A DNA stretch of 42,578 nt. It comes from Bacteroidales bacterium (lineage in GTDB: Bacteria > Bacteroidota > Bacteroidia > Bacteroidales > Dysgonomonadaceae). The translations under genes were made by a program, and so were the position numbers. Positions 27,849 through 38,414 of the stretch are shown here, piece after piece (positions within the stretch are counted from its first letter, which is position 1; the number at the start of each line of letters is the position of its first letter). Location of the stretch: positions 1 through 42,578 of the forward strand of contig JAAYGM010000240.1 of the NCBI GenBank assembly GCA_012727735.1, given 5' to 3'. The notes under the pieces were generated by a model. That model worked only from the letters and a program-made list of their open reading frames with translations, did not search any database and was not told the origin of the DNA.

Positions 27849-29387
27849 CTAACCTGCCCAACTTTCCCTGTCCAGATTCCGATAGTTGATCGCTTCGGCA
27901 AGATGAGCCGGCTGGATAGTTTCACTGTCATCCAGGTCAGCGATAGTCCGTGAAACCTTAAGTATACGCCCGTAAGCCCTGGCAGAGAGACTGAGACGCT
28001 CCATTGCTGTTTTTAACAACTTCAGCCCCGTATCATCAGGTGAAGCATAACTGTGGAGCATCTTGCTGCTCATCTGTGCATTGCAGTAGACACCTTTCAC
28101 CTTACGGAAACGATCCATCTGTATCCCGCGTGCCTTCACTACCCGCTTGCTGATATCACTACTCTTTTCAGCCGGTTTGCAGTCTGAAATCTTATCAAAA
28201 GGAACCGGCACAATCTCTATCTGAATATCAATCCTGTCAAGCAGCGGGCCTGAGATCCTGTTGAGGTACTTTTGTACTGCACCGGGGGGACAGACACATA
28301 TTTTGTCGGGATGATTATGGTAACCACACGGACAGGGATTCATTGCTGCAACAAGCATGAAGCTGGCAGGATAATCCACACTGAATCTGGCACGGGAGAT
28401 AGTAATCTTCCGGTCCTCCAGCGGTTGACGCATCACCTCAAGCACGTTCCTGCTGAACTCAGGCAGTTCATCCAGAAAGAGCACACCATTGTGGGCCAGG
28501 CTAATCTCACCCGGCTGTGGATAGGAACCGCCACCCACCATGGCAATATCGGAGATTGTGTGATGAGGAGCCCTGAAGGGGCGACGTGACATCAGTGACT
28601 GGTTCATCTCGTTTCTTCCGGCTACGCTATGAATCTTTGTGGTCTCGAGTGCCTCCTCAAAAGTGAAGGGTGGCAGCACTGAGGGCATCCTCTTTGCCAT
28701 CATCGACTTCCCCGACCCAGGTGGTCCCACCATGATAATATTATGTCCACCGGCAGCGGCCACCTCCAGCGCTCTTTTCACATTCTCCTGCCCTTTCACT
28801 TCAGAAAAATCATATTCGAAGATTGAATTGTGATCCAAAAACTCACGATGAATATCTACGACTGTCGGACTCAGCCCACTCTTTTCGTTAAAAAAAGCGG
28901 CTACATCACGTATATTTTGTACTCCGTAAACATCCAACCCCTCTACCACAGCAGCCTCCCTGGCATTTTCCATGGGGAGAATGAATCCTTTGAAACCGTT
29001 CTCTTTTGCCATGACAGCAATAGACAATGCCCCTCTTAAAGGAAGGATATCCCCGTCGAGCGACAATTCACCCATGATAAGGTATTCATTCAATTTATCG
29101 GAGTGGATGGATCCGGCAGCAGCGAGAATGCCAACAGCCAATGGCAGATCGTATGCCGACCCCTCTTTACGAATATCGGCAGGAGACATATTGATAACGA
29201 TTTGCTGACGGGGAAAATTAAGTCCGTTTACCTCAAGGGCAGAGACAATACGTTCATGACTCTCTTTTACAGATGTATCCGGCAATCCAACCAAAAGAAA
29301 ACGAATACCTCTTGAACAATTCACTTCAATCGTAATGAGCGTGGCTTTAATCCCTTGTACAGCCGCTCCAAATACTTTGACCAGCAT
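27849..29387 (-). CDS. YifB/ComM family Mg-chelatase-like AAA ATPase
   Basis: MLVKVFGAAVQGIKATLITIEVNCSRGIRFLLVGLPDTSVKESHERI; GPPGSGKSMMAKRMPSVLPP; FLDELPEFSRNVLEVMRQPLED. Confidence 0.95.
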   Translation of the reverse strand: MLVKVFGAAVQGIKATLITIEVNCSRGIRFLLVGLPDTSVKESHERIVSALEVNGLNFPRQQIVINMSPADIRKEGSAYDLPLAVGILAAAGSIHSDKLNEYLIMGELSLDGDILPLRGALSIAVMAKENGFKGFILPMENAREAAVVEGLDVYGVQNIRDVAAFFNEKSGLSPTVVDIHREFLDHNSIFEYDFSEVKGQENVKRALEVAAAGGHNIIMVGPPGSGKSMMAKRMPSVLPPFTFEEALETTKIHSVAGRNEMNQSLMSRRPFRAPHHTISDIAMVGGGSYPQPGEISLAHNGVLFLDELPEFSRNVLEVMRQPLEDRKITISRARFSVDYPASFMLVAAMNPCPCGYHNHPDKICVCPPGAVQKYLNRISGPLLDRIDIQIEIVPVPFDKISDCKPAEKSSDISKRVVKARGIQMDRFRKVKGVYCNAQMSSKMLHSYASPDDTGLKLLKTAMERLSLSARAYGRILKVSRTIADLDDSETIQPAHLAEAINYRNLDRESWAG

Positions 29388-29408
29388 GTAACCAAATTTT
29401 TATTGCAC

Positions 29409-30527
29409 TTATTTCTCAGAAACATTCGAAATCATATCCGCTACTCCCTGAGAAGGAATGTTTCGGACTTTAATGATGCCGCCGGGAGTAATCAGAATAT
29501 TAAACGGTATGTATTGCACATTGTAAGCATCCACAATATCTGAACCCCAGCTTCTCTTTTCCGGAACCACGATCCAGGGGATGGAATCACTGACTGCATA
29601 GTCAACAGGATAAATATCTGAATCGATATAAACGGTAACAAATTCCACGCTGTCTTTATTCACTTCAGCATATTCATGCCTGAGCAACTCGACTGTTTCT
29701 CGTGATTCGACACCGGCCATTGAGATAAAGGAAAGAAGCAGGTATTTACCATTGAACTCATGAGAGTAGATCTTCTTCTCATCCCTATCCTCCAGTTGAA
29801 AATAGGGCATCTTTGCTCCTTCGGCTGAACGATTCATCTTTTCTGAGTAAAATTTCAACCTGGTTGCATACGCTGTTTTGGCAATATCACCCTGCAGATA
29901 TTCCAACACACGCTCCAGCGCACGGGGATTGTCGCTGTTCATGAAGAAATTATTGATCATGATAAGGCTGGACATTTTTGACGGGTTCTGTTGAACAAAC
30001 TCCTCAGCCCTGAGTGTTAGTTCATGATTCAGCATATTGAGTTTAGACAACTCGTCGTGTCTGGTTAATGTATGATTCCTGATGGTATCCAGATCAAGAC
30101 TATGCTGCAAATTGACGAATAACTGACTACGTTGTTTGAGCAAATGCTCATTTTCCTTTTTAAATGCAGTGAGATCGTTATTAATCTCATTCCCATTCAC
30201 TTCTATGAGATCAGGCAGTTGCGCATCACCATTTACTGTAAGTTTATCTCCCACATTCGCGAAAACAACAACAGCACTCTCATAATTATTTAAATATAGT
30301 GAAAAGGTGGTAAGTGTGTCGATTGAACAGGTATATTTAAAATTACCTCTTCTGTCGGCAGCGATTGTATCAATGGCGAGCGTATCGGCAGACAAATAGG
30401 ATGCAAGAATATAAGGATATTCCAAATTGGTTATTTTACCCTTAATATTTGTTCCTCCTTCACTGTTACATGACATAGCAATCAACAGTATGAAAAAGAA
30501 AATAACTATTTTAGCACCCTTTACCAT
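29409..30527 (-). CDS. thioredoxin-like (DUF4369/TlpA-like) lipoprotein lacking CxxC
   Basis: Lipobox LIAMSCNSEGG; C-terminal redoxin pattern KYLLLSFISMAGVESRETVELLRHEY with no catalytic Cys; start set at MVKGAK. Confidence 0.72.
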   Translation of the reverse strand: MVKGAKIVIFFFILLIAMSCNSEGGTNIKGKITNLEYPYILASYLSADTLAIDTIAADRRGNFKYTCSIDTLTTFSLYLNNYESAVVVFANVGDKLTVNGDAQLPDLIEVNGNEINNDLTAFKKENEHLLKQRSQLFVNLQHSLDLDTIRNHTLTRHDELSKLNMLNHELTLRAEEFVQQNPSKMSSLIMINNFFMNSDNPRALERVLEYLQGDIAKTAYATRLKFYSEKMNRSAEGAKMPYFQLEDRDEKKIYSHEFNGKYLLLSFISMAGVESRETVELLRHEYAEVNKDSVEFVTVYIDSDIYPVDYAVSDSIPWIVVPEKRSWGSDIVDAYNVQYIPFNILITPGGIIKVRNIPSQGVADMISNVSEK

Positions 30528-30735
30528 AGATAACCAGACATTAAAAAAAACAGGAACCTGATAGATTTTTCCCAATTGTTCAGCACAACTTTCCAAGAGG
30601 ACAAAGGTATTCTATATTATTTAAATATTCAAACATTTTCACATATTTTTAGCTGTTTTTTCATTTAAATCGATATTGAAGAACAAAAAATAGAGAAAAT
30701 GAATTAAAACAGTTAATTTTGCAACGTTTAAAAAT

Positions 30736-31734
30736 ATGCATGCTATGTTTTTCTCGATCATTATACCTCTTTATAATCGTCCCGATGAATTGGATGAACT
30801 GATGGCCAGCCTCTCAGTACAGACCGACATGCGGTTTGAAGTGATTATTGCGGAGGATGGATCTTTTAAAAAAAGCGATGCAGTCGTAGAAAAATACCGC
30901 GATAAGCTTTCAATCATCTATTTCGAAAAACCTAATACCGGTCCCGGGCTCTCCAGAAATGAAGGAGCAGCAAGAGCAAGATACGATTACCTTATCTTCT
31001 TCGATTCGGATTGTATCATCCCGCCATACTACATCGAGAAGGTCTCCCGTTTTCTTACTGATCACTATGTGGATGCTTACGGAGGCCCCGATGCGGCTCT
31101 ACCTTCATTTACCACTGTACAGAAAGCGATTAATTATGCTATGACCTCTTTCTTCACAACCGGCGGCATCCGTGGTGGCAGGAAGTCGATGGAGCGGTTT
31201 CACCCCCGCAGCTTCAACCTGGGTGTCTCCAGAGAAGCATTTAATAAAGTGGGGGGTTATGGCACAATGCGCTTTGGTGAGGATATCGATTTTAGCCTCC
31301 GGCTGATAAAAAAAGGCTTCAGCACAGCACTGATTCCTGAAGCTTATGTCTACCATAAACGGAGGTCCACTTTCAAACAATTTTTCAGGCAGGTGTTCAA
31401 TTCAGGTATCGCCCGCATCAACCTGCATCTGGCTCATCCCGGTTCACTCAGGCTGGTGCATGCCCTTCCCGCACTATTTGTGACCATGATGGTAATGATC
31501 TCTATCCTCTCTGTTTTTCTCCCACTCCTCCTGACCATTCCGGTTCTGTACAGCCTGATTGTATTCCTTGATTCACTCACAAGAAATCGGTCTGCGAAAG
31601 TGGCACTTTTTAGTATCGGAGCAGCATGGGTACAGTTGTGCGGCTACGGGACAGGTTTCCTGTCTGCAGCATGGACGCGCCTTGTCATGAAGAAAGGAGC
31701 GTTCAGAGCGTTTGAAAAAAAATTCTACGATTAA
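30736..31734 (+). CDS. glycosyltransferase family 2 protein (start may be the second Met at 30745)
   Basis: FFSIIIPLYNRPDELDELMASLSVQTDMRFEVIIAEDGS; C-terminal TM segments. Confidence 0.9.
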   Translation: MHAMFFSIIIPLYNRPDELDELMASLSVQTDMRFEVIIAEDGSFKKSDAVVEKYRDKLSIIYFEKPNTGPGLSRNEGAARARYDYLIFFDSDCIIPPYYIEKVSRFLTDHYVDAYGGPDAALPSFTTVQKAINYAMTSFFTTGGIRGGRKSMERFHPRSFNLGVSREAFNKVGGYGTMRFGEDIDFSLRLIKKGFSTALIPEAYVYHKRRSTFKQFFRQVFNSGIARINLHLAHPGSLRLVHALPALFVTMMVMISILSVFLPLLLTIPVLYSLIVFLDSLTRNRSAKVALFSIGAAWVQLCGYGTGFLSAAWTRLVMKKGAFRAFEKKFYD

Positions 31735-32390
31735 AGCTTCTCACCGTAAGCCAGATCACCGGCATCCCCAATTCCGGGAACGATATAAGAGGATTCATTT
31801 AATTCCGGATCGATGGCAGCAGCCCAAATTGTGGTTTTCGCATCCGGGAAATTCTCAATACAGTAGTCAACAGCCTGCCTGCTGGCAATAATTGTGGCAA
31901 TGTGGATATGTGACGGATTTCCCTTGGTTAGCAGTGCTCTGTATGTTAATTCCATACTCCCGCCCGTCGCCAGCATCGGATCGGTCAGAATAAGTGTTTT
32001 CCCTTCGATGGAAGGTGAAGCGATATACTCAATATGTATATCAAATGACTGATGACCCGTCTCTTTGTACTTTCTGTAAGCAGAGACAAATGCATTCTCA
32101 GCACCATCAAAATAGTTGAGTACACCGTGATGGTAAGGAAGACCTGCCCGCAGGATGGTACCAATTACAATCTCCTCATCAGGAATACTCACCTCAGCCA
32201 CATCGAGCGGAGTGGTCACTTCAATTGTCCTGTACCTCATTTTTTTACTGATTTCATACGCCATGATCTCTCCGATCCGCTCAATGTTTCTGCGAAAACG
32301 AAGCCTGTCGTTCTGAATGGTGATATCCCGGATTTCACGGACATAAGAGTTAAGCAAGGAATTGGTTTCCGAAAAGTTATATACTTCCAT
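31731..32390 (-). CDS. upp: uracil phosphoribosyltransferase
   Basis: MEVYNFSETNSLLNSYVREIRDI..., VIGTILRAGLPYHHGVLNYFDGAENAFVSAYR, LILTDPMLATGGSM. Confidence 0.92.
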   Translation of the reverse strand: MEVYNFSETNSLLNSYVREIRDITIQNDRLRFRRNIERIGEIMAYEISKKMRYRTIEVTTPLDVAEVSIPDEEIVIGTILRAGLPYHHGVLNYFDGAENAFVSAYRKYKETGHQSFDIHIEYIASPSIEGKTLILTDPMLATGGSMELTYRALLTKGNPSHIHIATIIASRQAVDYCIENFPDAKTTIWAAAIDPELNESSYIVPGIGDAGDLAYGEKL

Positions 32391-32511
32391 GTTTGCAGTT
32401 ATAATACTTGAATGATTTTTCGGAAAACAAAGGTAGTGATTTTCCTCTCTTTCGTAAACATTACTCCCCTTTTTTTGTTGTAAATAAGGTTTTCTGAGCA
32501 AAAAACATACA

Positions 32512-32533
32512 ATTAAAGAAAAATTTCTTTAAT
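32512..32533. promoter_or_regulatory. 22-bp perfect inverted repeat ATTAAAGAAA-AA-TTTCTTTAAT, candidate operator
   Basis: Self-complementary 10-bp arms; located 26 nt upstream of the pckA -7 element TATTTTTG (32560-32567); near-identical to 11909-11930. Confidence 0.5.
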
Positions 32534-32637
32534 TCCTTTCCGGATTCAAGGAATTTGTCTATTTTTGTAGGCCTGTTTTAGGATTTATCACAAGCAAGTT
32601 CAGACAAACATAAATATTAAACCCAAAATTTTTCAAG

Positions 32638-34230
32638 ATGGCAAATTTAGATTTAAGCAAGTATGGCATTGTGGGCGATATCGAGATCGTACACAACCCC
32701 TCTTACGAGACACTCTTTCAGGATGAAATGAATCCAGCGAATGAAGGATTCGAAAGAGCCAAGCTAACCAAAACAGGTGCTACAGCTGTTTCAACCGGAA
32801 AATTCACCGGCCGTTCTCCCAAGGACAAATATTTCGTAAAAGATGAGGTCACCAAAGATACACTCTGGTGGGACGGCACAATCAACCGGGATTGTTCAAA
32901 AGAAGCATTCGACTATTGCAAAGGCCGTGTTACAGAACAACTCTCCAAAGCAAAAAAATTATACGTAGTCGATACATTCTGCGGTACCAATGAAGATACA
33001 CGCATGAAAGTACGTTTCATCATGGAAGTGGCATGGCAGGCACATTTTGTGACCAACATGTTTATCCGTCCTTCACACTACGAGCTGGCCAACTATGGTG
33101 AACCTGATTTCGTAACCCTGAACGGTTCCAAAACAACCAACGACAAATGGCAGGAACACGGGTTGAACTCAGAAAACTTCACCCTCTTCGATCTGACTGA
33201 GAAAATGCAGGTGATCGGCGGTACATGGTACGGCGGTGAAATGAAAAAAGGCATCTTCGCCCTGATGAACTACTATCTGCCCTTGCGCGGTATTGCCTCT
33301 ATGCACTGCTCTGCCAACGTAGGTAAAGAAGGTGACGTAGCTGTCTTCTTCGGATTATCGGGAACAGGTAAAACAACCCTTTCAGCCGACCCGAAACGTT
33401 ACCTGATTGGTGACGACGAACATGGTTGGGATGATAACGGTGTATTCAACTACGAAGGTGGATGCTACGCGAAAACAGTCAATCTGAGCGAAGAGAACGA
33501 GCCTGACATCTGGAGAGCGATCCGTCGTGATGCCCTTCTTGAGAACGTGGCCGTTGATGATGAAGGCAACATTGACTTCTCTGATATCTCTGCAACCGAG
33601 AACACACGCGTTTCCTACCCTATCCACCATATCAGCAAGATTGTACTTCCTTCACGTGCGGGACATGCCAAGAAAATCATCTACCTATCGGCAGATGCAT
33701 TCGGAGTATTGCCTCCTGTTTCCATCCTGGACGACAATCAGGCTCAGTACCATTTCCTTTGCGGATTCACCTCCAAGCTGGCCGGAACAGAACGCGGTAT
33801 TACCGAACCACAGCCTTCTTTCTCTCCTGCTTTCGGTGAAGCATTCCTCACCGTTCATCCCACCATGTACGCACAGCGTCTGGCTGAGAAAATGAATGAG
33901 CATAACGCAAAAGCTTACCTGGTAAACACAGGCTGGAACGGAACAGGCAAACGTATCTCATTGAAAGATACACGTGCCATCATCGATGCCATCCTCGACG
34001 GATCCATCGAAGAAGCAGAAACATTCCACGTACCTGTGATGAACCTTACTGCTCCCGTGAAACTGAACGGCGTTTCAGATATCCTGGACCCGCGCAACAC
34101 CTACGCAGACAAGAGCGAGTGGGAAACGAAAGCCAAAAAACTGGCCGGTATGTACATCGAAAACTTCAAACAATATTGTGATAACGATGCAGCCATCGCG
34201 TTGATCCCCTCGGGACCGCAAGTAGATTAA
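32638..34230 (+). CDS. pckA: phosphoenolpyruvate carboxykinase (ATP)
   Basis: [59 protein letters not shown]. Confidence 0.97.
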   Translation: MANLDLSKYGIVGDIEIVHNPSYETLFQDEMNPANEGFERAKLTKTGATAVSTGKFTGRSPKDKYFVKDEVTKDTLWWDGTINRDCSKEAFDYCKGRVTEQLSKAKKLYVVDTFCGTNEDTRMKVRFIMEVAWQAHFVTNMFIRPSHYELANYGEPDFVTLNGSKTTNDKWQEHGLNSENFTLFDLTEKMQVIGGTWYGGEMKKGIFALMNYYLPLRGIASMHCSANVGKEGDVAVFFGLSGTGKTTLSADPKRYLIGDDEHGWDDNGVFNYEGGCYAKTVNLSEENEPDIWRAIRRDALLENVAVDDEGNIDFSDISATENTRVSYPIHHISKIVLPSRAGHAKKIIYLSADAFGVLPPVSILDDNQAQYHFLCGFTSKLAGTERGITEPQPSFSPAFGEAFLTVHPTMYAQRLAEKMNEHNAKAYLVNTGWNGTGKRISLKDTRAIIDAILDGSIEEAETFHVPVMNLTAPVKLNGVSDILDPRNTYADKSEWETKAKKLAGMYIENFKQYCDNDAAIALIPSGPQVD

Positions 34231-34254
34231 GAACGCTATTGAGGTATTATATGC

Positions 34255-34289
34255 AGAGAGGCTGTCCCTGGGGACAGCCTCTCTTTGTT
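34255..34289 (+). terminator. intrinsic terminator of pckA
   Basis: AGAGAGGCTGTCC-CTGG-GGACAGCCTCTCT followed by TTGTTTTT. Confidence 0.88.
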
Positions 34290-34458
34290 TTTGAGTAAGA
34301 AGATGTTAATAGAAGGAACGGATTCCGTAGCTACTTCTCAATGTTGTGCTGCATCAAGTCCTCTCTTTTCCTGCTACACAGCTACAATATCCAAAACCAC
34401 CATTGCCGTGGCTGACACCACAACCTCATCGTCAGCCAGTGCCTAGCCCCGTGAGCGG

Positions 34459-35247
34459 TTAATCCAACAACAACAGCTCCACTTTTCTGAAATCAATGGG
34501 ATGACCTTCACTCTGCAGTGATATGGTTCCCTTGCTCAACATCTTTTCGCCTTCATTCAGTTCAACAAGTCTGGCATAGGTTGCATCTCTTTCATCCAGT
34601 TGTGGCTGGTTATACTGAAGCACGGTATCACCGTTGATCACATGATAGATCACCTCATTCCCTCTCACCTCTACCTCGGCGGTGACCCACTCTTCTCCAA
34701 AGAAGAGCCCTGATGAGGAGTTGATACAATGGTCGAGTATCAGCTCGTTGTTCATCACGATGTTTGTACCCGGGGTGCAGACATTCATATTGGTACGCTC
34801 CACCCTGGCGTCACTGGCCAGAAGCTGTACCTCAATGGATGTGGGAAAATCCTGTTCTCTCTCCATGGACCCGGGTGTTTGTCCGTGAATCATGATCCCT
34901 GAGTTCTTGTAAGCCCATTCCGGTGCTCCCGGACATTGCTCATCCACAATACGGTACTCTACACGGAGCTTGTAGGATGAAAGCTCATCCTTGTAAAAAA
35001 GATGGCCAAAACGGTTCTCGAACGAATCGTAGGAATCGTAACGCACCTTGATCATCCCATCCTCAACACGAAAGGTGTTGCCATAATTGACTCCTGATTC
35101 ATAACCGGTGATCTTAGGTGTCCATCCGGTTAAATCTTCACCATTGAAGAGCTGTATCCACTCATCTTCAGCCGATTTCTGCTTATTGCAGGAAACCAGA
35201 ACAAACAGCATCGCTGTTATACCTGTTAGAAATAATCCTTTTTTCAT
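34459..35247 (-). CDS. DUF1080 (3-keto-disaccharide hydrolase-like) lipoprotein
   Basis: Lipobox LVSCNKQ; WIQLFNGEDLTGWTPKITGYESGVNYGNTFRVEDGMIKV. Confidence 0.9.
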   Translation of the reverse strand: MKKGLFLTGITAMLFVLVSCNKQKSAEDEWIQLFNGEDLTGWTPKITGYESGVNYGNTFRVEDGMIKVRYDSYDSFENRFGHLFYKDELSSYKLRVEYRIVDEQCPGAPEWAYKNSGIMIHGQTPGSMEREQDFPTSIEVQLLASDARVERTNMNVCTPGTNIVMNNELILDHCINSSSGLFFGEEWVTAEVEVRGNEVIYHVINGDTVLQYNQPQLDERDATYARLVELNEGEKMLSKGTISLQSEGHPIDFRKVELLLLD

Positions 35248-35420
35248 AAATCAATCTGTTTTATATTATCTATTCTATTGATATTCTTACTGGTGAAAAG
35301 ATTTGTTTACCTCTCAAATCGACCGGAATAATTATAATAACCCCAATCACCACAAAGATAACTATTTATTTCAATTCCTTAACAAACCAGAAAGATGCAG
35401 CGCTGATTCAAAGACACACA

Positions 35421-35452
35421 AAAAAATCCCGCTTCCTTGTGTAGCGGGATTA
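35421..35452 (-). terminator. intrinsic terminator of the peroxiredoxin gene
   Basis: Minus strand AATCCCGC-TACACAAGGAA-GCGGGATTTTTTT. Confidence 0.85.
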
Positions 35453-35473
35453 GTTCAGATCATCAATGCCGTG

Positions 35474-36190
35474 TCAGCTTCTCAGCAGCGCATTGTCGAT
35501 GGTCTCTTTCGAAAGTTTTTTCGTGCAGAAGAACCAGTCGTAACAGTGCATCTCCTCTTTTTTCGTTTCCATACGCTCTTTGGCAACGCCACAAGAACCG
35601 GCAGTGGGTACAATCACCTCATCTCCGGGACGCCAATCGGCTGGAAGGGCCACGCCAAACTCATCGGCTGTCCGCAAACCGATCAGGATGCGTTTTAGCT
35701 CATCAAAGTTACGTCCCAGCGACAACGGGTAATAAATAATTGTGCGGATGATATTTTCCGGATCAACGAAAAAGACGGCACGTACAGCCTGTGTGGTGTT
35801 CTCGTTGGGCTGTATCATACCATACATCTTTGCAACTTCCATGGTGATATCCTCTATCAGCGGGAAGGTAACCTCCACATCTTTCATCCCTTTGTACTCG
35901 ATTTTTTCCTTGATGGTTCGCAACCAGGCAATGTGGCTGTACAATCCGTCAACAGAGAGGCCGACGAGCTCACAGTTGAGTGCCTCGAAATCTTTTTGCA
36001 TGGTGGCAAAAGTCATGAATTCGGAAGTACAAACGGGGGTAAAATCGGCAGGGTGACTGAAAAGAATTTTCCATTTACCTGCAAATCCTTCGGGGAAATT
36101 GATGATACCCTGTGTCGTTTTAGCCGTAAACGAAGGTGCTTTGTCGCCAATTCTTGGCATGGAGTGAATGTTCTCTTGATTAGTTTCCAT
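35474..36190 (-). CDS. peroxiredoxin (Prx6/AhpC-like)
   Basis: FSHPADFTPVCTSEF peroxidatic motif; C-terminal CYDWFFCTKKLS. Confidence 0.93.
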   Translation of the reverse strand: METNQENIHSMPRIGDKAPSFTAKTTQGIINFPEGFAGKWKILFSHPADFTPVCTSEFMTFATMQKDFEALNCELVGLSVDGLYSHIAWLRTIKEKIEYKGMKDVEVTFPLIEDITMEVAKMYGMIQPNENTTQAVRAVFFVDPENIIRTIIYYPLSLGRNFDELKRILIGLRTADEFGVALPADWRPGDEVIVPTAGSCGVAKERMETKKEEMHCYDWFFCTKKLSKETIDNALLRS

Positions 36191-36224
36191 AGTTCAATAA
36201 TTTAAAGATGAATAATTCGTAAAG

Positions 36225-37919
36225 TTACTTTTCACGTGAGTAAGGCCATGCAGCGATGCCACCCTCCAATACTTTCACGTTGGTGAAGCCTTTTGCCTGC
36301 AGAATGAGTGCTGCTTCATATCCACGCAGCGATATTTTGCACCATGTGATGATTTCGATGTTTTTATCTTCCGGGAGTTCATTCAGACGATGGCGCAGCT
36401 GCCCCAGGGGAATAAGTCTTTCACCTAACCCCAGGCGCACCTCTTCAAATTCATTTGGATTGCGCACATCCAGTAATACCATAGGAGCATTATCTTTCAG
36501 CCTTTCTCTCAGCTCTTCGGCCGATATCCCCCTGTATAACCCCGTTAGTTTGTTTTGCATGATATGTGCCGTTGAAATGCTGTGGTCAATGGCCAGAGAA
36601 AATGGCGGAGCATAAGGCAGATCAGCATTAACCATCTCATCAACGGTAAACCGGCCTTTGATGGCCATAGCCCAGATTGCAACCTGCTTACTCACATCAC
36701 CCGGTCCGAGGACCTGTGCCCCCAGTATGCTGCCATTCTTCCTGTCAGCAATTAACTTTGTAATCAGTAGATTACCATTCATAAACCCCGGCTTATCCAG
36801 ACTCGCGTTGACCACTGTTTCGATGTCGGTAATACCAAGCCTGACGGCATTCTGTTCAGAGAGTCCGGTGGAACCCACACCATAGTCAAACACTTTGCAA
36901 ATACCGGTCTGTATGGTTCCCGGGAACTTAACAACATTACCTCTGATCACATTTTCTCCCACAACCCTGCCCTGCAGGTTTGCCAGATCACCAAAAGGAG
37001 CATGAACAGGTTTACCTGTAATCAGATTGGGGATTTCAACGCAATCGCCCACAGCATAGATATCGGCATCAGATGTCTGCATGTAACCATCCACTACAAT
37101 CCCTCCTGTATCACCTATGGCCAATCCGGCTTCCCTGGCTAGCTTCGTGTTGGGAGAGACGCCAATCGCCACAACTGCCAGATCACAAGGTATCTCAGTG
37201 CCATCCTGCAATTTCACGGCTTTCAGTTTACCTTTCTCACCCAGAAAGGAGGCAACTCCGTTCTTAAGGATGACATTCGCTTTGGTCTGCACGTATCGCT
37301 CAACCAGGCGGGCCATATGTTTATCAAGAAACGTGAGCAGTTGCGGCAACAACTCCACGAGTGTGATATCTATACCTGCCAGATGCAACGCCTCCACCGT
37401 TTCAATTCCAATCAATCCACCACCAATCACTACTGCCTTTTTTATCACACCTTCATCTTTGATCTTTCTCAAGTAGTCGGCATCAGCGATAGACTGCAGC
37501 GTTGTGATACCCTCCAGCTCCACACCCGGTACAGGTGGTTTTCTGGCGTTGGCACCTGTGGCAATCACCAGCTTATCATACGCTATGGTTCCTCTTTCAC
37601 CGGTAGTAAGTTCGGTAAACTCAATCTGCTTTTTTTCCCTGTCAATCCGGTTAACCGCTGTCAAGACGCGGGTAGTAATCTTCTTGGCGTTCCAAAAAAA
37701 CCTGGAGTCACGCACTACACCCGCAGGAGAACAGAGGAGCTGACTACGGTCATCAAAAAAGCCACCTACATAATAGGGGTAACCACACGAAGCCATTGAG
37801 AGATCGGATCCTTTCTGGAAAATTGTAATCTCTGCATTTTCATCCATGCGGCGTGCTTTCGATGCTGCTTTAGGACCGGCAGCTGAACCGCCGATTACAA
37901 TTATGCGTTTAGCTCCCAT
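36225..37919 (-). CDS. CoA-disulfide reductase-like FAD oxidoreductase with C-terminal rhodanese domain
   Basis: IVIGGSAAGPKAASKARR, SMASCGYPYYVGG active-site Cys, VVIGGGLIGIETVEAL; rhodanese VLLDVRNPNEFEE ... EIITWCKISLRGYEAA. Confidence 0.92.
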   Translation of the reverse strand: MGAKRIIVIGGSAAGPKAASKARRMDENAEITIFQKGSDLSMASCGYPYYVGGFFDDRSQLLCSPAGVVRDSRFFWNAKKITTRVLTAVNRIDREKKQIEFTELTTGERGTIAYDKLVIATGANARKPPVPGVELEGITTLQSIADADYLRKIKDEGVIKKAVVIGGGLIGIETVEALHLAGIDITLVELLPQLLTFLDKHMARLVERYVQTKANVILKNGVASFLGEKGKLKAVKLQDGTEIPCDLAVVAIGVSPNTKLAREAGLAIGDTGGIVVDGYMQTSDADIYAVGDCVEIPNLITGKPVHAPFGDLANLQGRVVGENVIRGNVVKFPGTIQTGICKVFDYGVGSTGLSEQNAVRLGITDIETVVNASLDKPGFMNGNLLITKLIADRKNGSILGAQVLGPGDVSKQVAIWAMAIKGRFTVDEMVNADLPYAPPFSLAIDHSISTAHIMQNKLTGLYRGISAEELRERLKDNAPMVLLDVRNPNEFEEVRLGLGERLIPLGQLRHRLNELPEDKNIEIITWCKISLRGYEAALILQAKGFTNVKVLEGGIAAWPYSREK

Positions 37920-37969
37920 ATATTCAATAATTTAATAATATACCCTTTATCGCTTCAGTCATCTTATTT

Positions 37970-38344
37970 TCAATGGCTGCATGTGTGATCCCCTCCGTGT
38001 GCATGCGATTGACAACTTGTTCCGCCATCCCTGAGGATACCTGCCAGATATTCGCCCACAAGCTCATCCACATCGCCTTCACAATTCCTGACAACCTGAA
38101 TGTTGCAGGATGAAAGCTTGCTGATCGCTCCTTCTCCGATACCACCTGCCAGCATAATCTCCACATCCATCTGAGACAAATCAAAAGCAATATTGGACAT
38201 ACATCCACAACCGGCGGGAGAGGGAAATGTTTGTTTTTCTGTCACTTCATTCTTTTCAGAAACGGTGTAGATTGTGTAGAATGCACAATGTCCGAAATGA
38301 GCATCAATTTGATTGTTCTCTTTTGTTGGTACTGCTATTTTCAT
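37970..38344 (-). CDS. NifX/NifB-like dinitrogenase iron-molybdenum cofactor-binding domain protein
   Basis: MKIAVPTKENNQIDAHFGHCAFYTIYTV... MLAGGIGEGAISKLSSCNIQVV; Cys/His-rich tail GGTSCQSHAHGGDHTCSH. Confidence 0.88.
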   Translation of the reverse strand: MKIAVPTKENNQIDAHFGHCAFYTIYTVSEKNEVTEKQTFPSPAGCGCMSNIAFDLSQMDVEIMLAGGIGEGAISKLSSCNIQVVRNCEGDVDELVGEYLAGILRDGGTSCQSHAHGGDHTCSH

Positions 38345-38414
38345 ATGATTATATTATTATACATATCAATGTCACGGTGCAAGCATGCAAGGGTTGCAAT
38401 TCGGGTTATTTTTA

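Noticed and set aside
31731-31734. Overlapping stop codons of the convergent glycosyltransferase and upp genes
   Set aside because: A 4-bp convergent overlap is ordinary in compact genomes.
34290-34458. Possible decayed CDS on the minus strand (ALADDEVVVSATAMVVLDIVAV*)
   Set aside because: Too short, no start codon after the upstream stop, and no recognisable family; treated as intergenic sequence.
37924-38208. 94-aa minus-strand ORF overlapping the NifX-like gene
   Set aside because: Different frame from a clear NifX-domain protein; its N-terminal half (MDVCPILLLICLRWMWRLCWQVV) looks like frame-shifted NifX sequence.
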